A DNA stretch of 64,000 nt from Heloderma charlesbogerti (GCA_026122225.1 JANEZZ010003061.1:2170001-2234000); one strand, 5' to 3'. Positions 40,515 through 52,310 are shown, counted from the stretch's first letter. Numbers and translations: made by a program. The notes: generated by a model from the sequence alone, not told the origin.

Positions 40515-40635
40515 AGACAAATATTGTTGTTGCTGTTAGTTAATTTAGATATAGTGCCATCCATGTACATATGGCTATTTACAAATTATTAGGGAACAAG
40601 TCCCTGCCCTGAGGGGCTTACAATCTATAAATCAA
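40515..40635 (+). repeat. Ancient L2/MIR-type 3' fragment
   Basis: ATAGTGCCATCCATGTACAT and CAAGTCCCTGCCCTGAGGG followed by CTTACAATCTA are typical of old amniote L2/MIR-like tails. Confidence 0.5.
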
Positions 40636-40885
40636 TGCAAAAGACACTACAGATGAAGGAAATGGAGACAGGAGTAAGTAAGGGAAGAATATGCAACTAT
40701 TTCAGCCACACAGAGGGGAGTTTCACACTCAAAGAACACCTGGTTTACGTCATGGTGAGCTTGTCTTCTCAACCTGGCAGTCCACCCCTTGGCCTTGCTC
40801 TCCAGGCAATACACTTCAGACCCAGAAGCTCTCACAATAGCATTCTTTGTTTGTATATGCATGAGAGGAGACTAACTCCTAAGGC

Positions 40886-41020
40886 AGGGGTCCCCAACCT
40901 TTTTGGACCCAAGGGCACATTTGAGAATTTGAGAAACTGCTGTGGGGACCACCACAAAATGTCTCCCATGGAGGATGTGGCTAGTCTCATAATGGCTGCT
41001 GTGGGGGCCTGGCTAGTCAA
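40886..41020 (+). mobile_element. hAT (Charlie-like) fragment
   Basis: Starts CAGGGGTCCCCAACCTTTTT, a classical hAT terminus, and shares ordered blocks with 2270-2506 in reverse. Only the left end is recognisable; a (TG)n run follows at about 41029-41066. Confidence 0.65.
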
Positions 41021-41027
41021 AAGAGAG

Positions 41028-41028
<1 letters not shown>

Positions 41029-41066
<38 letters not shown>
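41029..41066 (+). repeat. (TG)n microsatellite
   Basis: Pure TG run; a matching (AC)n run lies at about 41247-41269. Confidence 0.95.
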
Positions 41067-41067
<1 letters not shown>

Positions 41068-41317
41068 AAGGGAGAGAAATAGTGAGGCTAGGGGTGGGGA
41101 GAAACAGCAAGGTAAAGAGGAGCGGGGGAGAAATAGCTAGGCTTGATGCTGTGAATGAAGAGAAATAACAAGATAAAGGGGTGAGTGGGAGAGAAAGAGC
41201 AAAGCTAGGGGCTGGGAAGAGAAACTCATACTTTCAGGCTTCTTAAAGATACACACACACACACACACGAAGCTTCCTATCTAGCCTGTGAATGCAACTC
41301 TAAGCTGATAGCACTGA

Positions 41318-41585
41318 CCCAATCTATTCATTCATTTACTTATTTATTACATTTATATCCTGCCCTTTTTCCTCCTTAAGGAACCCAAGGTGCCATGCAT
41401 AATCATAATCCTCCTTCTCCTCCTCCATTTTATCCTCACAACAACAACCCTGTGAGGTGGGTTGGGCTGAGAGTCTGTGACTGGCCCCAAATCACTCAGT
41501 GAGCTTCCATGGCTGAGTGGGGACTAGAACCCAGATCTCCCGATTCCCAGTCCAACACTCTAGCCACCACACCACACTGGCTCTC
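41318..41585 (-). mobile_element. L2-type LINE 3' UTR, uninterrupted copy
   Basis: TTACTTATTTATTACATTTA, TGCCCTTTTTCCTCCTTAAG, CTCCATTTTATCCTCACAAC, GTGAGCTTCCATGGCTGAG and CCACCACACCACACTGGC. This is the empty-site reference for the LTR-split copy at 9066-9893. Confidence 0.65.
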
Positions 41586-41589
41586 CGAT

Positions 41590-43240
41590 GAATGCATGAC
41601 TAGCGTGGCTAGGGGGCAGGTTTAAAAACTGTATTTCAATGCGAGTCTTGCATAGGAAAACACAGGTGTCACCATGGAACTGGTTTTCATTGCTAGCAGG
41701 GCTGGCATCGAGGGTTGGCATGGCTGGGTACCTGCCAAGGGCCCCTATCCCAGCAGGGGCCCACTGACAAGAGCCACCAAACCTGCCCTCCTATTCACAA
41801 CTGCTGCTCACTTGTTCATCCACCTCTCGCTCTGGCCCAGACAAGGGTGGTGGTGTGAAGGAGGAGCGGTAGATGCCACTGTCTGCATGCTCCTTGGCTG
41901 TCAGCCTGGCAAGCAAACACGTGGCAGTAATGATGAAGAAGAGGATGAGGACAAGGACGCAACAACGCTGGTGAGAAGGTAGATTCGCTGAAAGAGAGGG
42001 GCCTGCTGAGGATATTTGCCCAAAGGTCCTTCAAAACTTGGAGCCCGTACTGATTGCTAGTACTTAATCCCAGAACATGTGAAATTATAACGAGTACCTC
42101 TGAGCATGCGCAGAGTGTGTTTCTGTCACCACTGGGCAGGTGAGTGGAGCAGGCAAGAGGCATTGGGCTCTTACCCCTTAAAGTTGGATTGCGGTCACTT
42201 TCCTGCTGGCAAATTAGTATAGCTACTGGGTCATAGTGGTATGTGATCTCAACTTATTCATATCCATTTGCACTGGCCTGGATTACTGGGCAGTGACTGT
42301 GAACAGGAGCGCACTGGTATGTTCCTTGCAGTATCTAGCATACTACTGTATTCAAACCTTCTTGCTTCTCTTTATGATTTAAGATGCCATTTAAATTAAC
42401 CAAACATGGAGAATGCTTGGCAGAATACTTTCCTTTTTATCATGACAACCAAACAGCAGCCTAAGAATAATGGCATCTATTTTGCAGCCCACAAATCGTG
42501 CATTAGGGACTTTTAGGTTTGCATATAGCTCACATTGGAATTCAAATTGCACGTTTCTGCATTTAACTGTTTATAAATAACACTGCAGCCATTAACACAG
42601 CATTCATGCTGCTTGCCAGTTGTTCTAATTGACAATTAGATTGAAAGAGCAAGTTAAAACATGCTGATGTAGTATGCATCAAAGAAAGATCTGAGCAATC
42701 TTTGTCTTCAAATCTAGTAAAAATGGTGCTGGCTATAAAAAGAGCACACAAGGAGATTAGTATGGTGGTTAAGTTTGAAATTTTAATCCAGAGTCATAAT
42801 TACTTGGAATGTACTGTCGTAACCACTTATGCTATAATTGTTTCATTGAAATTGGTGGTCTGGTCTGGAATAAGTATGGTTTCCACTCACATAACTATTT
42901 TAGAGTGGCTTCTAATACAAGAGTACAAGAGTACTCTTGGTGACCAGTTCTCAACCTATTTCTGGGTTGTTGTTGCCACCAGTAAATTCCTTTGTACTGG
43001 GATCAAATGGATACCCAATGTTCTGGATATTTAGCAGATAGATTCTCTATGCACTCTGAGCACAATATACAGTTGATAATGTATACACTTTTAGGACCTA
43101 GGGTAAAGCCAGCGAGACAAGTTACATAGTTGGCATAGGAGTAACTCATAGCAATTTTAAATGTTATTGAGAACTCGACGAACAGCATGCACAATAATTT
43201 CCACAATCGATTGATGACATTTGGCTATTATATCCATAGA
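41590..43240. other. No recognised feature
   Basis: Mostly anonymous. A G+C-richer stretch (about 41700-42010) with a CCCCTATCCCAGCAGGGG hairpin may be an element fragment. No gene recognised. Confidence 0.4.
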
Positions 43241-43487
43241 GGAACTTGCTCATCTCCCTATACCCTGCCTGGGATGGGGGCAGGGGGGGGGTTATCTTAT
43301 TCTCCAGATCACCACTACCACCTGAAGTTACATGGATACTGACTGGAGAGGGGGCCTTTCTAGTTGTGGCACCCCACTTTTGGAATGTCCTGCCCATAGA
43401 GGCATGTCTTGGTGCCAACCTTGGCATTATTTTGGCATCAGTCAAAGACATATTTATTTGTACAGGCTTTTAACAGGTTGCATCAAT

Positions 43488-43922
43488 GGAGAGAGCAATC
43501 TTATAGTCCCTGGGCAAGCATCTCAGGGACCAAAGGATGGCTCAGAAACCCCCTTCCGAGGTGAGAGACAGCGCTCCAACCTCCGAAGGGTTGGAGATCT
43601 GCCCCTGCCCCTTTGCAGCCAGCATGGAGAGAACCACACCAGCTGCCTCTCAGAGGTCGGAAAATCCAACTTGGAGACAGGAAAAAGGGGGAAGAGACCA
43701 GAGAGACCAGGATATGATTTATCCTGAACCTCCTTCCTTCCCCGCTCCAAAGCGCCCTCGCTAGATGGGCTGAAAAGCCTGCTAGTGCAAATATAGGAGA
43801 TTGGAAGACAAGGAGTCAAAGATCCCCTCCGCCGCTCCTCCTTCCCTGCCAGCTTCAATGCAGCAGGGCATAGGAATCTTGGACGCCTCTGAGTTCAGGC
43901 CCTTCCAAGCAGCGAGGGCACA
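43488..43922. mobile_element. Probable Harbinger-like MITE
   Basis: Starts GAGAGCAATCTTATAGTCCC, like the GAGAGCAATCCTGTGG end of 16806. It is about 435 bp, the family's size, and contains internal inverted blocks (AACCTCCGAAGGGTTGGAG; GTCGGAAAATCCAACTTGGAG). The right end has decayed. Confidence 0.5.
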
Positions 43923-44026
43923 GTCTATCTATGGTGTCTTTATGCTGAATTTCTACCCTGTTTTCCTGCTCTAGTTTTTTGTTTATATGTGATATTATAT
44001 TTTATACTGGTGTTTAATTAATTGTA

Positions 44027-44324
44027 GAGCCTCGTGTGGCGCAGAGTGGTAGGCGGCAGTATTGCAGCCGAAACTCTCCCCACGACCTGAGTTCGATCCC
44101 GGCAGAAGTTGGGTCTCGGGTAGCCGGCTCAGGTCAACTCAGCCCTCCATCCTTCCGAGGTCGGTAAAATGAGTACCCAGCTTGCTGGGGGAAAGGTAGT
44201 CACGACTGGGGAAGGCAATGGCAAACCACCCCGCTACAGTCTGCCAAGGAAATGCCAGCGCAAGCGGCGTCCCTCTAGGAGTCAGCAATGACTCGGTGCT
44301 TGCACAGGAGGAACCTTTCCTTTT
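44027..44324 (+). mobile_element. Sauria-type SINE, full length
   Basis: tRNA-like head GAGCCTCGTGTGGCGCAGAG with A box TGGCGCAGAGTGG near 44036 and B box GTTCGATCCCG near 44091; body CTCAGCCCTCCATCCTTCCG, GGTCGGTAAAATGAGTACCC; BovB-like 3' end GACTCGGTGCTTGCACAGGA. The target duplications TTAATTAATTGTA (44014-44026) and TTAATTACTTGTA (44325-44337) match at 12 of 13. Transcribed by pol III; mobilised by BovB enzymes. A strong squamate marker. Confidence 0.93.
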
Positions 44325-44667
44325 TTAATTACTTGTATACTGCCCTGGTAGTTTTGCTGAACAATGTCTTTAAATAAATAAAAATTCTCCTATGGGCATT
44401 ATGGAGATGTGTCAACATAGCTGAATGCAAAAATTACTGTCTGTCCTTCTCCGTGACATAATGTCCACATTCACACAAAACAGTAATCCAGGATTCCAGA
44501 GTACCCTGGCTCACACAAGCAAACATACTGGTGTACAATGCCCAATTGCCCCCAACTGGCTTCTCTCACTAGCAGGAGAAGCTTCAGGAACTAGGAACTC
44601 ACCAGGAGGAGAGAGCTTAGTGCATAGCTTGGCTTTTACTCTAATATTGTCTCCCATTAGTATATAG

Positions 44668-44785
44668 AGCCTTTCCCAACCTGGTGCCCTCCAGACGTTT
44701 TGGATTATACCTCCCAGTCTTCCTGGGACCGCTGATTGCAGCTGAAGTCCAAAACATCTGGAAGACCCCAAATTGGGGGTGTCTG
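44668..44785. mobile_element. hAT-like fold-back MITE
   Basis: Arms pair through CCTCCAGACGTTTTGGA / TCCAAAACATCTGGAAG. Flanks GTATATAG (44660-44667) and GTATGTAG (44786-44793) match at 7 of 8. Same family as 52921 and 63392. Confidence 0.7.
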
Positions 44786-44793
44786 GTATGTAG

Positions 44794-45474
44794 CATTTCA
44801 TATTCATCTGAAATTCAGCAATGGAGTTAAATTGAGCCAGTAAAGCTAAATCGCACACTACTGTTAAAAACACAAGGTGGCTTTCTGCCTGGGGGAGTGA
44901 TTTCTTTAAAAATATTTGTCTGCTTAACCATTGTGTACTGAGTGGACATAGCTGCTTTATTTTTTAGTACTATCAGCTCCTTACCTCCCTGCGGCAATCT
45001 GTCTTCTGCTATGCTCTCAGTCTTCAAATCTCCTTGCCTCTACAGGTTAGGACATTGAAAAATACGTCATGCTCTAGCCATGCTGACAGGTGTTGGAACC
45101 AAGGCTTTGCCCCCCACACACACACACACACTTGACTTTTCATCTGGGAGGATTCCAGGAAAGAATGCTTGGCTGCATAGACAGCTGAGCTCCTGGAAAT
45201 GAGCTCATCCTTCAGCACTGCGGAGATAAGGGATATCAAAACTGCACTTTAGGAGAAGGATTGTGTGAAGGAATATTGGGGATGAGTCCTTTGGGGCGAG
45301 GAGCACAAAGGAGGAGAAACCAAAACATTCATAGGGGAGTTAATCAGCATAGCCGTGCATCTGAGTAAACAAAGCAACATGACAGGAATTATTCTCTGAG
45401 GAATTTTTTTTAAATGCCATCAGCTGCCTATTCCAGTCTTGCTTAATAACCAGGAACCGTGGCCAGATCTTTAT
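44794..45474. other. No recognised gene; short (AC)n
   Basis: An (AC)n run lies near 45115-45131. Nothing else recognised. Confidence 0.4.
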
Positions 45475-47860
45475 TAATTATTATTATTAAAATTTTATTT
45501 ATTTCATTTCTATACTGCCCAATAGTGAAAGCACCCTGGAGCATTCACAAAAATTATAAACCACAAATATAAGATAATAGAAACATAATATGAAATTTAA
45601 AAACAATTTAAAACAGTTAAAAACAGCTACAGTAAGATATTGGACCTGATAAAAACAACTGACATAAATGCCCCATCATAGGCTGTCAAATAATTGGGAG
45701 GAGAGGGCAATCTCAACCTGGCACTGGAACAATGACAATGTTGGCATCAGGCAGGCCTCAGTGGGGAGACCATTAACTAATCGCTGGAGGGGGGACCACC
45801 AAAAAGGCCCTCTCCCCCGTTGCCGCCTTCCAAGCCTCCCTCAGAGGAGGCACTTTGGAGAAGGACTCGGATGTTCATAGAATCATAGAATAGTAGGGTT
45901 GGAAGGGGCCTATAAGACCGAGTCCAACCCCCTGCTCAATGCAGGAATCCAAGTCAAAGCATCCCTGACAGATGGCTGTCCAGCTTCATCTTGAATGCCC
46001 CCAGTGTGGGAGAGCCCACAACCTCCCTAGGTAACTGGTTCCATTGTCGTATTGCTCTAACAGTCAGGAAGTTTTTCCTGATGTTCAGCCAGAATCTGCT
46101 TTCCTGTAACTTCAGCCCATTATTCCATGTCCTGCATTCTGGGATGATCAAGAAGAGATGCTGGCCTTCCTCTCTGTGACAACCTTTCGAGTACTTGAAG
46201 AGTGCTATCATATCTCCCCTCAGTCTCTTCTCAAAGCTAAACATGCCCAGTTCTTTCAGGCTCTCTTCAAAGGGCTTTGTTTCCAGTCCCCTGATCATCT
46301 TTGTTGCCCTACTCCAGATGAGACCTAACTAGTGCTGAGTAGAGGGGATCTAGTACTTCATGTGATTTGGAAGCTATGCTTCTATTAATGCAGCCCAAAA
46401 TAACATTTGCCTTTTTTGCAGTCACATCATATTGTTGGCTCATATTCCACTTGTGATCTACAAGAATTCCAAGATCCTGCTCGCTTGTAATGTTGTTGAG
46501 CCAAGTATCACCCATCTTGTAACTGTGTATTTGGTTTCTTTTTCCTAGGTGCAGAACTTGACATTTATCCCAATTAAATTTAATTCTGTTGTTTTCAGCC
46601 CAGCACTCCAGTCTATCAACATCACTTTGAATTTTGTTTCTGTCTTCCAAGGTATTAGCTATCCTGCCCAATTTTGTGTCATCTGCAAATTTGATCAGCA
46701 TTCCCTGCACCTCCTCCTCCAGGTCATTAATAAAAATGTTCATCTCAGAAGATGTGCTCTGTCAAGTATTGCCAACTCAAGCCATGCGTTATAGGTTAAA
46801 ACCAGCACCTTGATTTGGACTCAGAAACATAAGGTAGCCAATGCAAGTGGACCAGAATTGGTGTTGTATGCTCAGACTTTCTGGTCCCTGTTATTAATCT
46901 GGCTGCTGCATTTAGCACAAGCTGAAGCTTCTGATAAACCATCTTCAAGGGCAGCCCCATGTAGAGTGGATTGCAGTAATCTAACTTGGAGGTTACTTGA
47001 GCATATACTTTGAAGCCAGATTATCCCTGTCTAGATAGGGGTGTGGCTAGGCCACCAGTGAAGCTGGTAGAAGGCACTCTGGGCCACTGAGGCCACTTGA
47101 GCCTCAACTGGCAACAATGACTCCAGGAGAACTCCCAAGCTATGAACCTGCTCCTTCACGGGGGGCGGGGGGGGTAATCCCATGCAGAACAGGTTGAACA
47201 CCCTCCATCTGGTCAGAAGAGCCACCTACTAACAGCATCTCAGTCTTGTCTTGATTGAGCTTCAGTTTATTAGCTCTCATCCATTCCATTGTCAAAGCCA
47301 GGCACTGATCTAGTACATCCACAGTCTCACCTGATGAAGACAAAAAGGAGAAGTAGAGTTGCTTCTGGATGACCCAACTCAAAGGTTTCATATACATGTT
47401 AAATAGCATGGAGGACAAAACAAACTCCTGCGGAACCCCATACTGAAGAATCCATGGGGTCAAGCAATATTCCCCAAGCACCACCTTCCCCAAGCCAACC
47501 ATTCAAGGAGTGAAACCTGTCTCTCTCCCAACATAGGTCATTAACAGGGTGACCAAGGCAGTTTCCATGCCCACACCTGGCCTGAACCCCAACTGAAATG
47601 GATCCAGATAATTGGTCTCACCCAAGAGTATCTGGAACTGGCTGGCAAACACCCACTCAGGGACCATGCTCAGGAAAGGAACATTTGTCACCAGCTTAAA
47701 ATGGTTAAGTTTTTCCAGGTCCAGAGAGGAATTCTACCACTGCCTCTTTCAGGTGACCCAGGATGACTCAGTCTTCCAGGAGGCATTAATCACTGGTACT
47801 GGCTCCCTCTCTGCCCTCCGTGCCACTGGGAGTGCTGGTCAAAGATGGAAACTTCAGGCT
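45475..47860 (-). pseudogene. L2-type LINE, interrupted by a CR1
   Basis: Minus strand. From right to left: the linker (47710-47860); reverse transcriptase N-terminal part TNYLDPFQLGFRPGVGMETA at 47503-47691; palm and thumb pieces with VPQEFVLSSMLFNMYMKPL, MEWMRANKLKLNQDKTEMLL at 47140-47502; then EQVHSLGVLLESLLPVEAQVA; then LDYCN-region at 46745-47030. The C-terminal piece and UTR resume at 45475-45870 beyond the CR1. Stops and frameshifts are frequent and the YADD region is deleted near 47370 (AFNMYMKPLSWVIQ then KQLYFSF). Dead copy. Confidence 0.8.
45871..46743 (-). pseudogene. CR1 LINE 3' part, nested in L2
   Basis: Minus strand. 46309-46743 encodes the second half of the CR1 reverse transcriptase: FINDLEEEVQGMLIKFADD (catalytic FADD), FNWDKCQVLHLGKRNQ, SEQDLGILVDHKWNMSQQ. 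45954-46298 continues in a shifted frame (RGLETKPFEESLKELGMFSF; NIRKNFLTVRAIRQWNQLP). It ends with the CR1 3' signature CATAGAATCATAGAAT. ATGTTCAT occurs at both edges (45871-45878 and 46736-46743). The N-terminal half is missing by 5' truncation. Confidence 0.9.
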
Positions 47861-48033
47861 ATTCTAGCCAGGAGATGTATATCATGGCCCATAATCCTGC
47901 TTGTTTGGGAAGTCAGGTAGTACTACAATCTAGTGCCCCTGATTGATATAAAAACTCTCAAGCCCTGTTCAGGCCTTCACCTGAACATGTGAATGCCTGA
48001 ATGAAAAGTGTGTAGGGACACATGTGGATTCAC
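47861..48033. other. No recognised feature
   Basis: Short anonymous spacer. Confidence 0.35.
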
Positions 48034-48260
48034 TAGGGTGGCCACTTACGGATTGCCCAAAGAACAAATGGACAAAAAAAGAGAGGACAGCAATTTGCAT
48101 GAAATTTGCATATGCTAATATAAATGGATCAATGCAAATTTAGAAAGAATTATTATCATCTAAATAGAAAGACAGTACATCTCACCATAGTGCAGAAGAC
48201 TGTGAGCAGGTGACCTATGTGTCTGTCTGTTCGGTCTACTGTCCAGCCGCTGTTGATGGG
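48034..48260 (-). mobile_element. TAGGGTGGCCA hAT-like MITE, truncated
   Basis: Starts TAGGGTGGCCACTTACGGAT, matching the reversed right end of 31632-32004, and shares AAGAGAGGACA, ATCTCACCATAGTGCAGAAG and CTACTGTCCA. The far terminus is lost, where CR1 sequence begins. Confidence 0.65.
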
Positions 48261-48289
48261 CAACAGTTCTTATGGTTCTGTACTGTTAA

Positions 48290-49915
48290 AGAAAATTGGG
48301 AGAGGACAGCCCTTCAAATGACGGAAAGGTTGCCTGCACTCATAAAGCCCACTGACAGGTATCCCTTTCTTCTCATACATGTGGGAACAAATGATACCGC
48401 CAAGCGGAGCTATGAAGAAATCACGTCAGACTTTGAAGCTTTGGGAAGGAAACCCAAGAACTTTGGGGCCCAGATAGTTTTCTCATCCATCCTTCCAGTA
48501 GTTAGAAGAGGGATAGAACGGGAACGAAAAATACTCCAGGTGAATGACTGGCTATGAAGGTGGTGCCAACGAGAGAGATTTAGATTCTGGGCCATGGGCT
48601 ATACTTCCTGGAAGATGGGCTGTTGGCAAGGGGCGGGCTGCCCCTCACAAAGGATGGGAAGAATGTGTTTGGCCACAGCATGAAGAACTTCATCAGGAGG
48701 GCTGTAAACTGAATCCTACAGGGAAGGGAGATGTAAAGTTGGGGGTAACAATGGATGAAGGCTCATGCACTGCAACGAACAGCTCTAATAGTGCCCAATA
48801 ATAATCTTCAGACACATGTGGGAAGAAAGCCAGACTACGTAGCACATGGTCTTCGATGTCTATATACTAATGCCCAGAGTATGGGAAACAAACAGAACAA
48901 ACTTGAACTCTTAATACAAGAGGGAAATTATGACTTGATAGGTATAACTGAGACTTGGTGGGATGACTCTCATGACTGGAATACAGCAATTGAAGGATAT
49001 AACTTGTTCAAAAAGAACAGGAGGAACAGAAAGGGAGGTGGGGTTGCACTGTATGTGAAAAATACATATCTCTGCAAAGAAATACAGGAGGATGAGCTTG
49101 GTAGCCCCATCAAGAGCATCTGGATCAAAATAAATGGAGCAAAGAATAAAAGGAACCTGGTGGTTGGAGTCTACTACCGGCCACCCAATCAAGGAGAAGA
49201 TGAGGATGTAACTTTTGAAAAGCAAATAGCCAATGTTTTAAGGAAGCATGATGTAGTAGTAATGGGGGACTTCAATTTCCCCAATATTTGTTGGGAGACA
49301 AAACATGGCTCCTCCAGGAAATCCCTGACTTGTGTGTGCAGATAACTTCCTCCTACAGAAAACAGAGGAAGGAACTAGAGGATCGGCCATCCTTGACTTG
49401 ATCCTAACCAACAGAGATGACTTACTGGATAAAGTAGCAGTTACAGGAACTCTGGGGGAAAGCAACCATGTTGTATTTGAGTTCTTGGTTCTAAAGGAAG
49501 CAAAAGCTGAGTGTAGTCAAACGTGTACCCTGGATTTTAGGAAAGCTGATTTTAATAAAGTTTAGCCTTGAGAAGAGAAGACTGAGGGGAGATATGATAG
49601 CGCTTTTCAAGTACTTGAAAGGCTGTCCCAGAGAGGAAGGCCAGGATCTCTTCTCGATCTTCCCAGAGTGCAGGACACAGAATAATGGGCTCAAGTGACA
49701 GGAAGCCAGATTCCAGCTGAACATCAGGAAGAACTTCCTGACTGTTAGAGCAATACGACAATGGAACCAATTACCTAGGGAGGTAGTGGGCTCTCCCACA
49801 CTGGAGGCGTTCAAGACGAGGCTGGACAGCCATCTGTCAGGGATGCTCTGACTTGGATTCCTGCATTGAGCAGGGGGTTGGACTTGATGATCTTCCAACC
49901 CTACTATTCTATGAT
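48290..49915 (+). pseudogene. CR1 LINE lacking reverse transcriptase
   Basis: 48340-48700 encodes part of CR1 ORF1 with the esterase-like (SGNH) block HVGTND and VFSSILPVVRRGIERERKILQ. 48755-49345 encodes the ORF2 endonuclease: LYTNAQSMGNKQNKLE, ITETWWDDSHDW, RKGGGVALYVK, GVYYRPPNQGE, VVVMGDFNFP. 49332-49565 continues with AILDLILTNRDDL and ESNHVVFEF. At about 49565 it jumps to the 3' end ([31 protein letters not shown]), so the whole reverse transcriptase is deleted. It ends ATTCTATGATCTC at about 49915. Confidence 0.92.
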
Positions 49916-49922
49916 CTCTTAA

Positions 49923-50030
49923 GGCACAATCCTATGCGTGTTTAGACAGAAAAGGTCCTACAACTGCCAGCATGCTCCAGCCAAAAATTGTAGGACATTT
50001 TTCTGTCTCAACACGCATAGACTTGCACCC
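49923..50030. mobile_element. Harbinger-like fold-back MITE
   Basis: Palindromic 108 bp sharing CCTATGCGTGTTTAGACAGA and its inverted arm with 11520-11638. Flanks TAA (49920-49922) and TTA (50031-50033). Confidence 0.65.
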
Positions 50031-50086
50031 TTAATTTCTTATTTTGTCCAGCTGGGAAGGATTCCTGCCAGAGACACTGGAGAGTT

Positions 50087-50362
50087 GGGGCAGTATCCAG
50101 TGCTGTCACAATGCTAGCACTAATGATCTTGTGCTAGTGTAAGTAATGCTAGTGCATTACTTTACTAGTAATGCTAGTACAATGTGCTTTGTGTGTTAGG
50201 CAAAGGGAAAATTGGTGATTTATTAGTGAAAGTGACAAATCACTGATAGTTCGCCACTGAAATTTGATGGTAAATTGCCACTTTTCCCTTTGCATAGCAA
50301 GCGCTAATGACTTTGGCCTAGCCTTGGTTTGCGCAGTGATGTATCAGCACTGGATCCTACCC
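50087..50362. mobile_element. Fold-back MITE
   Basis: Ends GGGGCAGTATCCAGTGCTG and, reversed, GGGTAGGATCCAGTGCTG. An internal pair GGCAAAGGGAAAA / TTTTCCCTTTGC folds around about 50235. Repeated GCTAGTG motifs occur in the left arm. No clear duplication. Confidence 0.65.
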
Positions 50363-51864
50363 TTAGATTTGAGACCTGATGCTGTCAGTCAAGGATGTGG
50401 CAGTACTGGTCTGGATGGAACTCACAAGGCTATGTCAAATTAAGAATGCTCCTTTATATTCCTAGGATTGGATCCTTGGGAAGTATGCAATGGTACTCCC
50501 ACACAGAATAGACTCATTGAAGTGAATGGACCTAGTTTAAGTAGGACTACCATTGGATACTGCCCTTTGTTACTGCTTTTGCATTTATTTACATCAGTTT
50601 CCCCAGACCTTTAACTCAATAGACCTTATGTCTATAGAACTGCATTATTGGTTTACTAGAATGCAATATAATGGGTTATTAACCCCCCACACACAAGAAA
50701 CCAGTGCTAAAGTTAATTTTCAAAATACATTGCCTAACAGCTGCTTTGATCATTCATTTCCTACCTTGTAAAGGGGTACACTAAAATGTGAGTGTTATCA
50801 GGTGTTTAACCAGCCCTACATCAGTGTAATAGCACTTTACCAATTGTTAGAAATGTTTGGCTATGGTGCAAGTATGATCTTAATGTGGGCAGCTGACACA
50901 GATGAAAAATGACAGTGATGTGAAAGAGAGAGAATGACAGCCAAATGCCAGCAGAATTATGCTAATACTTTTAGGTCTGGGGCATTATTTGGTTAGGATT
51001 AATTTGAATGATCCACATTTACAGACAATTTAATTATTTGTGTAACTTTATACCCAATTAAGTTTGATCTTCCATAATGTAACAACTGTAGGCTTTCCAT
51101 TTAGCTGGAATGGCTATCTGAACAAAGCTGTAGCAGTGTGTGAGCGATGAACATAGAGTGGTAGCCTGTAACTGCTAGCAGGATCCGACCCTGTTTTATT
51201 TGCATCTTTTTATACCAACTGTTTTAAGGGGAATTATTATACAGCTGCAGCTCATCCGAATAACCCTTAAAAATTACTATTTCAGAGGTGCAAGATACTT
51301 ATCTTCTCTCTTGGAAGGGAGATTACAAAATGCATTTGCTAATATAGCTAGACACTGAACCATAACAAACTTCCTCTGAGCATGAATTATGTGTGCTTCC
51401 TTTTTATTTATTTGTTACATTAATAACTCACATTTTCATGAGTTATATCCAGCATGGCTAGCGATAAACTACATAGTAAACCATTAAAAAGGACTGCCAC
51501 AGTTATTTGTTCTGGATACTGTTTCTAAAGCACATTCTTATTATATGGAATATTTCTGTACAGCGTGAGTGCATGTGCTTGCTAAGGTTCCAGATCACAA
51601 ACCCTTCATCACATAAGACAATTACATTTTGAATAATTAGATTTGGGGAGGAAGCGATCAATAAAGTCACCACAGCATGAACAGCAGTCTGGGTCCCCAG
51701 GTACGGGCACAAGCAGGCTATCAGTTGTAACTGATTGAAAGAACAACTGCAACTGCTAGGCCATCAGGAACTACAGGGGCTCCTCTTGAGTGAGAAGTTG
51801 AGCACTAAATTCTGAAGAGTATTTCTGGCATGTTTGGTGGTACCCACATAGAGCTCTCCAAACA
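50363..51864. other. No recognised gene; one short CAATCC-type MITE
   Basis: About 50465-50565 resembles the short MITE family (GGATTGGATCC ... ATTGGATACTGCCC). The rest is anonymous A+T-rich DNA. Confidence 0.4.
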
Positions 51865-52310
51865 ATCTGGAACCCTGTGAGAAGGAAGCCTCCAAACTCA
51901 GAGGCTTCCAAGTATCCAGTGTCCTGCTGGGCTGTTGCCAGCAGGTGAGAGGAGCAACAGAGGTGATTTTCGCCTCTCTGTTGTCCTTTTGTTTAATTTT
52001 CCCCTAGACAAACCTGAGCCCGTCTAGAGGAGGCATGCTGCTGGGGGTGGAGAGGCCATAGACTTTTTGTATCCTGTCATCTCTTCTCCCCACCTCACCC
52101 CACCCCCACCCACCAGTACATCCCCTTTCAGACCTCTAGGAGATCCTCTGAGGCCGCTTTTGTAACCTTGGAAAGCAGGCACTATGGTTCTTTCCATGGT
52201 GGCTGTAAGGGGGAAGGGCAGGGGGAGGGATTGGAGTTCGGAGTCCCACTCCTGAATTCATAGCAGTGTCTGAAAATCTGAATCTGAAAAATCCTATGGT
52301 CCCAGAGACA
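51865..52310. mobile_element. Harbinger-like MITE, related to 32341-34529
   Basis: Shares with it a CTCAGAGGCTTCC-type hairpin at the left, GTCTAG/CTAGAC pairs, a right half with GGTTCTTTCCATGGTGGC and GGGGGAAGGGCAGGGGGAG, and the closing AAAAATCCTATGGTCCC. End positions are approximate. Confidence 0.5.

Larger units (their letters stand above)
43250..44388 (+). mobile_element. L2-type LINE 3' end with two insertions
   Basis: 43313-43475 encodes the L2 ORF2 C-terminus (GAFLVVAPHFWNVLPIEA, then a degraded FICTGF). The 3' UTR continues at about 43925-44026 and 44338-44388 (TACTGCCCTGGTAGTTTTGC, AATAAATAAAA), interrupted by a MITE-like block (about 43488-43922) and a Sauria SINE (44027-44324). 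Confidence 0.7.

Noticed and set aside
40635..41168. 177-codon open frame as a gene
   Set aside because: It crosses a hAT fragment and a (TG)n microsatellite (read as CVCVCV).
44027..44110. Functional tRNA gene
   Set aside because: The tRNA-like boxes belong to a Sauria SINE with a long body, BovB-like tail and target duplications.
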